In this document: piece after piece, positions 1 through 8,355 of the stretch
How positions within the stretch are numbered: the first letter of the stretch is position 1
How the letters are laid out: each line of letters begins with the position of its first letter
Source of the DNA: Thermoanaerobaculum sp.
GTDB taxonomy: Bacteria > Acidobacteriota > Thermoanaerobaculia > Thermoanaerobaculales > Thermoanaerobaculaceae
Length of the DNA stretch: 35,936 nucleotides
Direction of reading: 5' to 3'
Assembly (NCBI GenBank): GCA_025060245.1
Contig: JANXCP010000012.1
Coordinates: 1 to 35,936, forward strand
Translations under genes and position numbers: made by a program
The notes under the pieces: generated by a model
Databases searched by the model: none
Seen by the model: only the letters and a program-made list of their open reading frames with translations
What the model was told of the DNA's origin: nothing

Positions 1-468
1 GGCCACCAGTCGGAGCACGTAGAGGCTCGCCAAGCACACCACATCCAGCACCATGACCCTTTTGAAGATGAGGGAATAGGCGTGGCTGGCGAGGATGTAC
101 AGCACCAGCGGCAGGAGCGCCTGAGCCAACCAGGCCAGGGCCATTCCGGCTGCGCTCAGCACGCACGCTGTGACCAAGGCGGTGGCAGGTTGGACCTCGC
201 CGCGGGCGATGGGGCGGTGTTGGGTTCTGGGGTTGGCGCGGTCGGCTTCCCGGTCCACCACATCGTTGATCAGGTAGGTTCCCGAGGCAGCCAGGGAAAA
301 GGCAAAAAAGGCACCAAGTACGTGCATCAGGGCCAGCGGGTCGGCAAATTGCAAGCCGAACACCGCCGGGGCGAAGACGAAGGCGTTTTTCAGCCACTGG
401 CGCAGGCGCAACGAGTGAAGCAAGGCTCGCCAGGGGCAGGCCGTCGGCCCCAGCTCCCCGCCCGTCAT
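1..468 (-). CDS. UbiA-family prenyltransferase, N-terminal part (cut by window edge)
   Basis: This is the first 156 codons of a membrane prenyltransferase that runs off the left edge. The start is ATG at 468, overlapping the stop of the upstream gene as ATGA. The N-terminus reads LRLRQWLKNAFVFAPAVFG, typical of the decaprenyl-phosphate phosphoribosyltransferase-like branch of UbiA. It is followed by a hydrophobic segment, the first Asp-rich motif NDVVDREAD (prenyl-diphosphate/Mg binding) with RPIARGEV after it, and two more hydrophobic segments. Members transfer a polyprenyl group to an acceptor within the membrane. The acceptor cannot be told because the second Asp motif lies outside the window. 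The family call is firm; the substrate is not. Confidence 0.85.
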   Translation of the reverse strand, partial: MTGGELGPTACPWRALLHSLRLRQWLKNAFVFAPAVFGLQFADPLALMHVLGAFFAFSLAASGTYLINDVVDREADRANPRTQHRPIARGEVQPATALVTACVLSAAGMALAWLAQALLPLVLYILASHAYSLIFKRVMVLDVVCLASLYVLRLVA

Positions 469-1241
469 GGAGCCGTCCGAGTCTGGTGCAGCATTAACTG
501 CTCAAACTCAGCAGAGCGCAGGATCTCCGCCACCACGCCCTTGAGCCGCCCCCGTTCCACCTCGCGGAGGTAGCGCCTGACCCCCTCACTGTCGGGTGAT
601 CGGCCCAGCAATCCCTGGTACACCTGCTCCAGAAAGCTCACCGGCGTATGCCCCTGCCACTTCTCTTTAAACTCGGGGCTGTGCAGCATCCCTTCCAGGA
701 GGGAGCCTAAACGGTTGCGCTGGACTTCCGCCACCGCCGAGCGAAACCCCTCCGGGTCTGGCTCGCGGGCCAAGAGGGCGCGGTACAAGCGCGTGACGAT
801 GAACTCCGCTTCCCGCCGGCTGTAGCCGCCCTTGGCCAGGGAGGTCACGGTCACGGGGAGGTTCCACTCCAGGTTCAGGTTCCCCGCCGCCACCAGGCGC
901 AGGTTGCACCGCCCACGGGAGGCGGTGGCCTTGAGGGAAAAGGAAGTAGAAGAGATTGGCGCGATGGTCACCAAAGTGGCACAGGATCGGCTGTCGGCCA
1001 CCAAGAACGTCGCCAAATCGGCGGGAAAGGAGCGCCCCCATTGGTCCAGAGGTTCCAGGTGGAGGATCAGCTCAGAGCCCGCCTCCACCTCCAGCTCTCG
1101 CCCCACCGCGAGCGGTCGGGGTAGCCGCTCGCCGGCTTCCTGCACCAGGAGCCTGGCCCCGGCAACGTAGGGTTTCGCCCACTGGGTGGGTTGGGCGGTC
1201 ACCGGCGTTGAAAGGACGAGCACGATCAAAGCCCGCAGCAC
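465..1241 (-). CDS. Secreted protein with two DUF4214-like repeats
   Basis: A 258-residue protein. Residues 1-16 form a Sec-type signal peptide (MLRALIVLVLSTPVTA, then QPTQ). Residues about 20-130 look like a beta-rich domain I do not recognise. Residues about 140-255 hold two helical repeats of the DUF4214 type: ..FIVTRLYRALLAREPDPEGF..LHSPEFKE and ..FLEQVYQGLLGRSPDSEGV..LRSAEFEQ. DUF4214 is found in secreted and cell-surface proteins; its biochemical role is unclear. The start is GTG at 1241 behind AAGGAGG with 6 bases between. The stop overlaps the prenyltransferase ATG, so the two are probably translated together, which hints at an envelope role. Confidence 0.8.
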   Translation of the reverse strand: MLRALIVLVLSTPVTAQPTQWAKPYVAGARLLVQEAGERLPRPLAVGRELEVEAGSELILHLEPLDQWGRSFPADLATFLVADSRSCATLVTIAPISSTSFSLKATASRGRCNLRLVAAGNLNLEWNLPVTVTSLAKGGYSRREAEFIVTRLYRALLAREPDPEGFRSAVAEVQRNRLGSLLEGMLHSPEFKEKWQGHTPVSFLEQVYQGLLGRSPDSEGVRRYLREVERGRLKGVVAEILRSAEFEQLMLHQTRTAP

Positions 1242-1296
1242 CGCTTGCCTCCTTGTAGATGGTTATCTTACACGGCTGCCGAGGGCCCGAGGGGGC

Positions 1297-1524
1297 TTAG
1301 CGGGACAAGCTGTGGATCGGGTAGGCCACGGCGCCGCGGGTGAGGGTGGCCCGGCGCACCACTTCCCAAACGGCACCAAACGCCCAAAAGCGCGTCCCCG
1401 GCGCCGGGGGGCAGGGCAACAGCAGGACCGCTACCGCAGCCGTGTCCCCAGCATCACAGATGACGGGATAGCGCCGTAAGCTTGGCGAGCTTCGGTGAAG
1501 GTCGTGCACAGCGACGGCGGCCAT
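1297..1524 (-). CDS. Small hypothetical protein (75 aa), possible gene
   Basis: This lies in the only gap over 300 bases between clear genes (1242-1587). ATG at 1524 is preceded by a strong Shine-Dalgarno GGGGGAGGAAACC, and codon third positions are G/C-rich like the neighbours. The 75-residue product has an Ala/Val/Leu-rich middle (AAVAVLLLPCPP) and an aromatic stretch (RFWAFGAVWEVVRR). I recognise no family. A perfect 5-bp hairpin (1536-1549, CCGGC/GCCGG, AAAC loop on this strand) directly abuts the ribosome site. It may be cotranscribed from murB, 63 bases upstream. The evidence is the ribosome site and codon use only, so it could be a chance ORF. Confidence 0.45.
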   Translation of the reverse strand: MAAVAVHDLHRSSPSLRRYPVICDAGDTAAVAVLLLPCPPAPGTRFWAFGAVWEVVRRATLTRGAVAYPIHSLSR

Positions 1525-1535
1525 GGTTTCCTCCC

Positions 1536-1549
1536 CCGGCGTTTGCCGG
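1536..1549 (-). promoter_or_regulatory. Hairpin abutting the ribosome site of the 75-aa ORF
   Basis: Perfect inverted repeat CCGGC-AAAC-GCCGG (minus strand) ending where the purine-rich Shine-Dalgarno of the 1524 start begins. There is no T tract, so it is not an intrinsic terminator of murB. A structure here could stabilise the mRNA or modulate access to the ribosome site. Confidence 0.35.
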
Positions 1550-1587
1550 TCTTCATCTAGAGAAAACGGCGACCAAGGAGGGTTGGT

Positions 1588-2688
1588 TCACAGGGTCACC
1601 GCGTGGCGCAGGGGCGGGGTTGACCCGAAGCCGAAGAAAATCGGCTCCGGTTCCAAGGAAATGCCAAAAGTCTGCTCCACCCGCTGCTGGATGGCGGAGG
1701 CCAAGTCCAGCAGGGCTTGGGTGGTCCCACCCCCCCAGTGGACCAAGGCCAAGGCGTGGTGAGGGGAAATCCCCACCGCCCCGTGACGCAGCCCCCGCGC
1801 AAACCCTGCTTGCTCCATGAGCCAGGCGGCAGCCACCTTGATGCCCTCTCCGAGGGTCATATGGGGTGGGGCCTCCCCTGGGGGGAGTACCCCCTGTGCC
1901 CAGAGCCGTGCCTTGAGGCTTTCCCACGCCTTTGGGGAAAGCACGGGGTTCTTGAAGAAGGAGCCCACGCTGCCCGGAAGGGGCCGATGGGGATCCAGGA
2001 GCATGCCTTTAGCCCGCCGCAGGGTGAGCACTGCCTCCCGCACCTGGGAAAGAGAAGGGGTGCCACGCGGAGTGCCCAACAGGCGTGAAAGCTCTGGGTG
2101 GCACGCCAAGGCAAATCCCCCCGGGCAAAGCCGTAGGGCCACGCGGGTAATGATCCAAGGTGTGGCCTGGCGGAATCGGCTCTGGCGGTAGGCGAAGCCA
2201 CACTGGGAAGGGGCAAAGCGCTGCAGGCTCAGGTTTTGGCGGTGGAGCGCTTCAACCCAGAGGAGCACCTGGGCGATTTCCTGCCCGTAGGCGCCCACGT
2301 TTTGCACTGGCGCTGCCCCAACGCTGCCGGGGATGCCGGACAAGCACTCCAGCCCTTGCCAGCCCTCCTGCACCGTCAAGGCCACCAACTGGTCCAGCGG
2401 GGTGCCGGCGGCTGCCACCAGGGTTCTGCCCTCCCCTTCCGCCAACACCTCCACCCCTGGCCAAACCAGGTGCACCACCAGGCCAGGGACGCCAGCGTCC
2501 GCCACCACCACGTTGGAGCCGCCCGCAAGCACAGTGAGGGGAACCCTGGCGCTTTTGGCCCAGGAGCAGGCGGCTTGGAGCTCTGCTCGGCTGCTGGCCT
2601 GGCAGAAGAACTCCGCCGGGCCCCCCAGCGCCAGCGAGGTGTAGGGTGCCAAGGGGTGGTCCCGTTGCACGAAGCTGGGTACCCGCAC
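1588..2688 (-). CDS. murB: UDP-N-acetylenolpyruvoylglucosamine reductase
   Basis: MurB reduces UDP-GlcNAc-enolpyruvate to UDP-MurNAc with NADPH and FAD, in the cytoplasm, as the second committed step of peptidoglycan synthesis. The protein has the FAD-binding segment LAGGSNVVVAD, then GIPGSVGAAPVQNVGAYGQE, the catalytic-serine motif GSFFKNP and a C-terminal Glu in LEPEPIFFG. The order and the FGYR-like FAYRQS segment match the type I (E. coli-like) family. The frame is open to 2769, but GTG at 2688 gives 366 residues and an N-terminus near DHPLAPYTSLALGG that fits the family. A -10-like TACAAT sits exactly 6 bases upstream of that GTG, suggesting a leaderless mRNA. Starting further upstream would add about 27 unmatched residues reaching into the divergent gene's promoter region. 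Confidence 0.95.
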   Translation of the reverse strand: MRVPSFVQRDHPLAPYTSLALGGPAEFFCQASSRAELQAACSWAKSARVPLTVLAGGSNVVVADAGVPGLVVHLVWPGVEVLAEGEGRTLVAAAGTPLDQLVALTVQEGWQGLECLSGIPGSVGAAPVQNVGAYGQEIAQVLLWVEALHRQNLSLQRFAPSQCGFAYRQSRFRQATPWIITRVALRLCPGGFALACHPELSRLLGTPRGTPSLSQVREAVLTLRRAKGMLLDPHRPLPGSVGSFFKNPVLSPKAWESLKARLWAQGVLPPGEAPPHMTLGEGIKVAAAWLMEQAGFARGLRHGAVGISPHHALALVHWGGGTTQALLDLASAIQQRVEQTFGISLEPEPIFFGFGSTPPLRHAVTL

Positions 2689-2700
2689 GGGAGCATTGTA
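2689..2700 (-). promoter_or_regulatory. murB leaderless-type -10 element
   Basis: TACAAT at 2700-2695 on the minus strand, six bases (GCTCCC), then GTG at 2688. No Shine-Dalgarno is present and no good -35 is seen. It is one of eight sites in the window with the same geometry. Confidence 0.55.
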
Positions 2701-2789
2701 GGAGTGCTTAGCTATCTTTTTCGGCGTGGTCGGCGTATGCTGCAGCTTTTTGGGGAGCATTGCGGCCACGATCCCAACGGAAAGAAGGC

Positions 2790-4750
2790 AGCGTGTCTTG
2801 GTTTTCCGCTTTGAGCGTGGGTTTTTTGCACGTGACCCCGCCCGAGCTCGTCTTGGTGCTCGTGCTTTTGGGCCTGGTGAGCTTGGTGTGGGCGCTGGTC
2901 TTGCACCGTACCCTTCGTCGGCGAACGGAGGAGCTCTTGGCCACCGCGGCGAAGTTTCAGGCGCTGGTCAACCGCTTGCCGGTGGGGGTCTTCCGTGCCA
3001 CCACCGAGGGCAAGATCCTGGCCTGTAACCCTGCCACCGCCGAGCTTTTCGGTTATCCCAGCGTTGAGGCTTTGGCTGAAGTGGGAGCCGCGAGCTTGTA
3101 CGCCCCGAGGAGCGGGAGGCCTTTCTTGGCGCCCTCCGGAGTGCACGTCATCTGCCGGTGCACGAGGTCTTGCTTCGGCGCAAGGACGGTCAACCCATTT
3201 GGGTACTGCGGGATGCTTCCCTGGAGGTGGAGGGTGGACAGGAGATCATTGAGGGTGTGGTCATGAATTGGGACGAGGTCCACCGGGCGCAGGAGCACGT
3301 GCGGCTCTTGGCCCATGCCCTGCGGAGCATTTCCGACTGCGTTTGCATCACCGATGCAGAAAACCGCATCATGTTTGTCAACGACGCCTTTTGTCGGACC
3401 TATGGCTACCGCGTGGACGCGCTCCTGGGTCAAGACATCGGCCTGGTCCGCCTTCCCGAAGACCCCACACCTACCATGCTGGAAACCTTGCGGCAAACGG
3501 CCGCAGGGGGGTTTCAAGGAGAGGTTTGGAACCGCACCAAGGACGGGCGCAAAATCTTAATACGTCTTTCCACTTCGGTGGTGCGCGATGAGGCGGGAAC
3601 CCCTTTGGCCCTGGTGGGGGTAGCTCGCGATATCACCGTTGAGCGCCAACGCGAGGAAGCGTTGCGCCAGGCGCAGAAACTTGAAACCCTAGGACGGCTG
3701 GTGGGGGGTATTGCCCACGACTTCAACAACATCCTCCAGGCCCAGCTGGCCTTGGTGCAGGTGCTGAAAGGCTTGCCGACTCTTTCCCAAGAGGCGACGG
3801 CGCGGGTGGAGCAGCTGAAGGGGTTAGTGCAGCGGGGCTCCGGTTTGACCCGCAAACTCTTGTTGTTTGCTCGGCGGGAGACGGAAAGTTTCTCCCCCCT
3901 GGATGTGAACCCTTTTGTCGACGAAGAGCTGCCTTTTCTCACCCGGCTTTGACCGGAGAACATTCAGCTCGTGCAGGAGTTGGCCGAGGGACCCTTGGTG
4001 GTGGATGGGGACTGGCACCAGCTGGGGCAGGTGCTCATGAACTTGGTGGTAAATGCCCAGGACGCCATGCCTGGGGGAGGTACCCTCACCGTGCGTACCC
4101 TCTCCCAAGGGGCCTGGATCGGTGTTGAGGTGCGGGACACCGGTGTGGGTATCCCCGAGGAGATCCGCCCAATGCTCTTTGAGCCGTTCTTCACCACCAA
4201 ACCCGCGTGGCGGGGTACCGGGTTGGGCCTGGCCGTGGTTCACGGCATCGTCGCCGCTCACCGGGGAAGGGTGGAGGTGGAAAGCCAGTTGGGGCAGGGG
4301 TCTTGCTTCCAGGTTTGGCTTCCCCGCTCAACCCGCCAACTCTCCCCGGCCACTGCCCGCAGCGAAGCGCCGCGCTCCCCGCAAGGGCAGGGGCAGCGGG
4401 TTTTGTCAGTGGAAGATGAGCCGATGGCCCGCGAAGCCTTAAGTGTTGCCTTGGCGGCGCTGGGCTACCAGATCACCGCCGTAGGCAGCGCAGAACAGGC
4501 TTTGTCTCTGCCCGATTTGGCCCAGTTTCAGATCCTACTCACCGACTTTGGTCTTCCCGGCATGACGGGTTTGGAGCTGGCGGCCTGCCTGGTGGCTCGC
4601 GTCCCCCACCTCAAGGTGGTGCTCATGTCCGGCTATGACCCGGAAATGGCAACCCTCAACGGGAAGTTCCAAGTAGCCCCATTTTTCTTGCAAAAGCCCT
4701 TTTCCGTGGCGGAACAGGCCCATACCTTGGCGCGGATCGCCGTGCAGTAA
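2790..4750 (+). pseudogene. Hybrid PAS-histidine kinase-receiver gene, broken (frameshift and internal stop)
   Basis: Read through its lesions, this encodes an N-terminal membrane segment (PPELVLVLVLLGLVSLVWAL), two PAS domains, a HisKA domain with H-box GGIAHDFNN, an HATPase with [21 protein letters not shown] and [12 protein letters not shown], and a C-terminal receiver (VEDE, phosphoacceptor in LLTDFGLPG, Lys in QKPF). Two lesions break it. First, the frame shifts near 3103-3106: one extra C in the CCCC run would join ..ASLYA to PEEREAFLGALRS..HLPVHEVLLRRKDG. Second, an in-frame TGA at 3950-3952 interrupts LTRL-PENIQLV, just before the HATPase. The likely original start is GTG 2790 behind GAAGG; TTG 2760 is the alternative. 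The indel could be a sequencing error; a substitution-type stop is less easily one. The pieces as written (ending about 3266, 3158-3952, 3971-4750) would not make a working kinase. Confidence 0.8.
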
Positions 4751-4751
4751 T

Positions 4752-7700
4752 TCAGGTGCGCAGGGCAAGCCCTACCAGGTAGGCCTGCTCCGCTTCGTGA
4801 AGCTTGGCCGAACCGGTGGCGGGACTACCCGCGGGTGGGCGGCTGACCACCTTCAGGGGCCGATCGCCAAGCAAGGCGGGCAGGTGTTCTTTGACAAAAG
4901 GCCAAGCCCCCATGTTGCGGGGTTCTTCCTGGACCCAGCGTACCTCTGCCTCGGCCGGCAGGGCCGCCAGGGCGGCCTGGAGCGCCTGCTCGGGGAAGGG
5001 GTAAAGCTGATCCAAACGGAGGATGGCAACCGGCGCGCGCTGCTGTTCCCGCTCCGGGTAGAGGTCAAAGAAAACCTTGCCGGTACACAACACGACCACC
5101 CGGGCGCGGGCAGGGGGGTTGGGGTCGGCGAGGACTGGCTGGAAGGTTTGAGAGGTAAAGGCCTCACCCGGGGACTTGGCCAAATCCGCCCGCAGGAAGC
5201 TCTTCGGCGTGAACACCACCAACGGCTTGGGATGGGGTAGGTGGCCTTGGGAGCGCAAGAGGTGGAAATAGTTGGCGGCGGTGGTGGGAAAGGCAATGCG
5301 CATGGAGTCGCCGGCGGCTAGCTGGAGGAAGCGTTCCATGCGGGCCGACGAGTGCTCCGGTCCCTGCCCCTCGTACCCGTGGGGCAGCAGCAGTGTGAGC
5401 CGCGCGTGCTGATCCCATTTCTCGTGGGCAGAGCTGACGAACTGGTCAATGACGATCTGCCCGCCGTTGGCAAAGTCGCCAAACTGCGCCTCCCAAAGCA
5501 CGAGGGCTTCCCGTCGGGCGACGGAGTAGCCGTACTCGTAGGCCATCACCGCGTACTCCGACAGCAACGAGTCAAAGATGAGGAACTGGGCGCGGCTTCC
5601 CGGGAGATGTTCTAGGTTGATGTACGGTTGGCCCGTGACCTGGTCCACCAACACCGCGTGCCGCTGGGAAAAAGTGCCGCGGCGGGAGTCTTGGCCGGAA
5701 AGGCGCACCGGAATGCCCTCTAAAAGGAGCGTGCCGAAGGCCAAAAGCTCTGCCGTCCCCCAGTCCACCCCTTCCTCCAGGCATCGCCCGCGGTAAGCCA
5801 AAAGGCGCGCCAGCTTGGGATGGACGTGGAAGCCTTCGGGCACGGTGGCGAGACAAGAGGCCACCCGCTGGAGGGTGTCGCGGGTCAAAGGTGGTGCGGG
5901 AGGAGCGGCTTCAGGGGGGACGGGATCGCGGAACACCACCTCCACCGGCGGTGGGGCGGATTCCTTGGTTTCCTCAAAGGCTTGCTCCAAGAGGCGTTGA
6001 AACTGTTCCAACGCCTGTTCGGCTTCCTGGAGGGTGATGTCCCCGCGGTTGACCAAAAGCTCGGTATAGAGCTTTCGCACGGACCTCTTTTCGCGAATCT
6101 TGGCGTACATCAAGGGCTGGGTGAAGGCCGGTTCATCGGCCTCGTTGTGCCCCCAGCGGCGGTAACACACCAGGTCCACGACCACGTCCTTGTGGAATGC
6201 CATGCGGAAGGCCACCGCCAGGGCGATGACCCGCAGGCAGGCTTCGGGGTCTTCGCCGTTGACGTGGAAGATGGGGGCCTGGACCATTCGCGCCACATCG
6301 GTGGCGTACACCGAGGAGCGGGCGTCGGTGGGGGCAGTGGTGAAACCAATGCCGTTGTTGACTACGATGTGGACGGTGCCGCCGGTGCGAAACCCAGAAA
6401 GGGCACTCATGTTGAGGGTTTCCGCCACCACCCCTTGACCGGCAAAGGCCGCATCCCCGTGGATGAGCACCGGCATCACGCGGTTCCGCTCACTATCCCC
6501 CCGCTGGTCCTGCTTGGCCCGTACCATCCCCTCCACCACCGGGTCCACCGCCTCCAGGTGGGAGGGGTTGGAAGCCAGTTCCACCATCACCTGTTTGCCG
6601 GAGGGGGAGGTGTAGACCCCCTTGGCCCCCAAGTGGTACTTCACATCCCCAGTGCCCTCGCGGGAGTTGGGGTCCAAATCCCCTTCAAACTGGCGGAAGA
6701 TCTTGCCGTAGCTCATTCCCAGGATGTTGGCCAAGACATTGAGGCGGCCGCGGTGGGCCATCCCCATCACCACCTCTTCAACCCCCAGCTCCGCCGCCTG
6801 GGCCAACAAGTGATCCAACATGGGGATCAGCACTTCCCCCCCTTCCAGGGAAAAGCGCTTATGGCCGATGTACTTGGTGTGCAGGAAGCGCTCAAAGGCT
6901 TCCGCCTCGTTCAGCTTCTGCAAGGTGCGTTTCTTGGTCTCTAGGGGCAACTCAGGCGGTGGGTCCTGTTCCACCTGCTGGGCAATCCAGGCGCGTTGCT
7001 CCGGGTCCTGGATGTGCATGTACTCCACCCCCACCGTGTGGCAGTAGGCGCCCCGCAGCAGGCGCAAGGCTTCCCGTAGCGTGCTGCGGGGCTTTCCCCC
7101 TAGGCCTCCGGTAAAGAACTCCCGGTCCAGATCCCAAATGGAAAGCCCGTGGCGGGTGAGCTCCAGCTCCACATGGGTGCGGGGCTCGGAGGAGAGGGGG
7201 TTGATGGCGGCGATGAGGTGGCCCCGCACTCGGTAGGTGTGGATGAGCTGCAGCACCGCCGCTTCCTTTTCAATCAGGTTATCCCGCGCCACCAGGTACG
7301 GGTTGATATCCCGTACCACCCGCAGCGGCTCGTAGGGGATTTCCAAGGAGGCGAAGATTTCCTCGTAAAAGTTGTGCTCCCCGGCCAGCAGTGCGGCAAT
7401 GGTACCTAGGTATGTTCCGCTCTCGGCTCCTTGGATGACCCGGTGGTCGTAGGTGCAGGCCAGGGTCATCACCTTGCTTACCCCCAGCTGAGCCAGGGTG
7501 CGGGGATCGGCGCTGTGGAACTCCGGCGGCCAATCAATGCTCCCCGTGGCGAGGATGAAGCTCTGTCCCGGCATGAGGCGGGCGAGGCTTTGGGAGGTGC
7601 CCAGCATCCCCGGGTTGGTGAGGCTCATGGTAGTGCCAGCGAAATCCTCCGGCGAGAGCTGGTTGGTGCGGACCTTGCGCAGCACCTCGTTGTAGGCGGC

Positions 7701-8285
7701 AAAAAAGGTGGGGAAATCCATCCGCTCCGCCGCTTTGATGTTGGGGACCAAGAGCGTGCGGGTTCCGTCCCGGCGCTGTACATCCACGGCGATGCCCAGG
7801 TTCACGTGGTCCGGGACCACCCGGTAGGGCATGCCTTGGTAAACGGCGTAGGTGTTGCGCATGGCAGGCACCCGCGCCAGGGCTTTGACGGCGGCATAAG
7901 CCAGGATGTGGGTGAAGCTCACCTTGCCCGCCAATTTGCGCGCCAGGTACTCGTTGATCAGCTCTCGGTTTTCTTCCAGCAGCTTGATGGGCACGGTGCG
8001 GAAGCTGGTGGCGGTGGGGAGGGCAAGGCTTTGCTCCATGTTCTCCACCAACCGGGCCAAGCTCCCCACCAACGGCACCGCTCCCGGCGGTGGGGTCTCA
8101 CGCTGGAGTGTTGGTTCCTCCACGGGGGCTGGTGCCACCTGCAGGGAGCGGGCCCCCTGGGGGCGGTAGTCGGAGAAAAACTCCCGCCACGGATCGCTCA
8201 CCCCATCTGGGTGGGCCAAATACTCCCGGTACATCTCGTCAATGAGCCAAACGTTAGGGCCAAAGGCCGCGGATCGGTCAGCCAC
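4752..8285 (-). CDS. kgd: Fused 2-oxoglutarate dehydrogenase E1 with E2 catalytic domain (Kgd type)
   Basis: A 1177-residue TCA-cycle enzyme. Residues 1-43 carry the SucA-type N-terminal helix (FGPNVWLIDEMYREYLAHPDG, contacts to E1/E2 partners). After a Pro/Ala linker comes a dihydrolipoyl succinyltransferase catalytic domain ending near TYDHRVIQGAESG, with the acyltransferase DHR..G motif at about residue 280. The rest is the thiamine-diphosphate E1: KRFSLEGGE, MGMAHRGRLNVLANI, GDAAFAGQG..NNGIGFTT (TPP/Mg binding) and the C-terminal EEPRNMGAW. This E2-E1 fusion without a lipoyl domain is the architecture of mycobacterial Kgd, so a separate lipoylated E2 is expected elsewhere. GTG at 8285 is chosen because GAAGGAG stands 6 bases upstream; the frame extends to TTG 8321 without a ribosome site. 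It is divergent from the lipoate-pathway gene lipM. Confidence 0.95.
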   Translation of the reverse strand: MADRSAAFGPNVWLIDEMYREYLAHPDGVSDPWREFFSDYRPQGARSLQVAPAPVEEPTLQRETPPPGAVPLVGSLARLVENMEQSLALPTATSFRTVPIKLLEENRELINEYLARKLAGKVSFTHILAYAAVKALARVPAMRNTYAVYQGMPYRVVPDHVNLGIAVDVQRRDGTRTLLVPNIKAAERMDFPTFFAAYNEVLRKVRTNQLSPEDFAGTTMSLTNPGMLGTSQSLARLMPGQSFILATGSIDWPPEFHSADPRTLAQLGVSKVMTLACTYDHRVIQGAESGTYLGTIAALLAGEHNFYEEIFASLEIPYEPLRVVRDINPYLVARDNLIEKEAAVLQLIHTYRVRGHLIAAINPLSSEPRTHVELELTRHGLSIWDLDREFFTGGLGGKPRSTLREALRLLRGAYCHTVGVEYMHIQDPEQRAWIAQQVEQDPPPELPLETKKRTLQKLNEAEAFERFLHTKYIGHKRFSLEGGEVLIPMLDHLLAQAAELGVEEVVMGMAHRGRLNVLANILGMSYGKIFRQFEGDLDPNSREGTGDVKYHLGAKGVYTSPSGKQVMVELASNPSHLEAVDPVVEGMVRAKQDQRGDSERNRVMPVLIHGDAAFAGQGVVAETLNMSALSGFRTGGTVHIVVNNGIGFTTAPTDARSSVYATDVARMVQAPIFHVNGEDPEACLRVIALAVAFRMAFHKDVVVDLVCYRRWGHNEADEPAFTQPLMYAKIREKRSVRKLYTELLVNRGDITLQEAEQALEQFQRLLEQAFEETKESAPPPVEVVFRDPVPPEAAPPAPPLTRDTLQRVASCLATVPEGFHVHPKLARLLAYRGRCLEEGVDWGTAELLAFGTLLLEGIPVRLSGQDSRRGTFSQRHAVLVDQVTGQPYINLEHLPGSRAQFLIFDSLLSEYAVMAYEYGYSVARREALVLWEAQFGDFANGGQIVIDQFVSSAHEKWDQHARLTLLLPHGYEGQGPEHSSARMERFLQLAAGDSMRIAFPTTAANYFHLLRSQGHLPHPKPLVVFTPKSFLRADLAKSPGEAFTSQTFQPVLADPNPPARARVVVLCTGKVFFDLYPEREQQRAPVAILRLDQLYPFPEQALQAALAALPAEAEVRWVQEEPRNMGAWPFVKEHLPALLGDRPLKVVSRPPAGSPATGSAKLHEAEQAYLVGLALRT

Positions 8286-8291
8286 GGGGTG

Positions 8292-8327
8292 CTCCTTCGG
8301 TACCCTCGTACCAATTCTCAAATTTTA
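8292..8327 (-). promoter_or_regulatory. kgd promoter and leader: extended -10, hairpin, ribosome site
   Basis: On the minus strand TGG-TAAAAT (TAAAAT 8327-8322) is an extended -10. Downstream, GGTAC-GAGG-GTACC (8312-8299) is a perfect 5-bp hairpin that directly abuts the Shine-Dalgarno GAAGGAG (8298-8292), before GTG 8285. The -10 assignment is an inference from sequence only. Confidence 0.45.
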
Positions 8328-8343
8328 CCAGCTTGGCCGTGGC

Positions 8344-8355
8344 TAAACTGTTCCC
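8344..8355 (+). promoter_or_regulatory. lipM leaderless-type -10 element
   Basis: TAAACT (8344-8349), then six bases (GTTCCC), then ATG 8356, with no Shine-Dalgarno. It lies back to back with the kgd promoter, about 17 bases away. Confidence 0.5.

Noticed and set aside
3158-3952. Stand-alone short PAS kinase gene
   Set aside because: It starts mid-PAS and ends before the ATP-binding domain, which continues in the same frame after the TGA; it is a fragment of one broken gene.
5820-6944. Long open frame (374 codons) on the plus strand
   Set aside because: It lies entirely antisense to kgd, whose motifs are unmistakable. The frame is a GC-codon shadow with His/Gly-rich composition.
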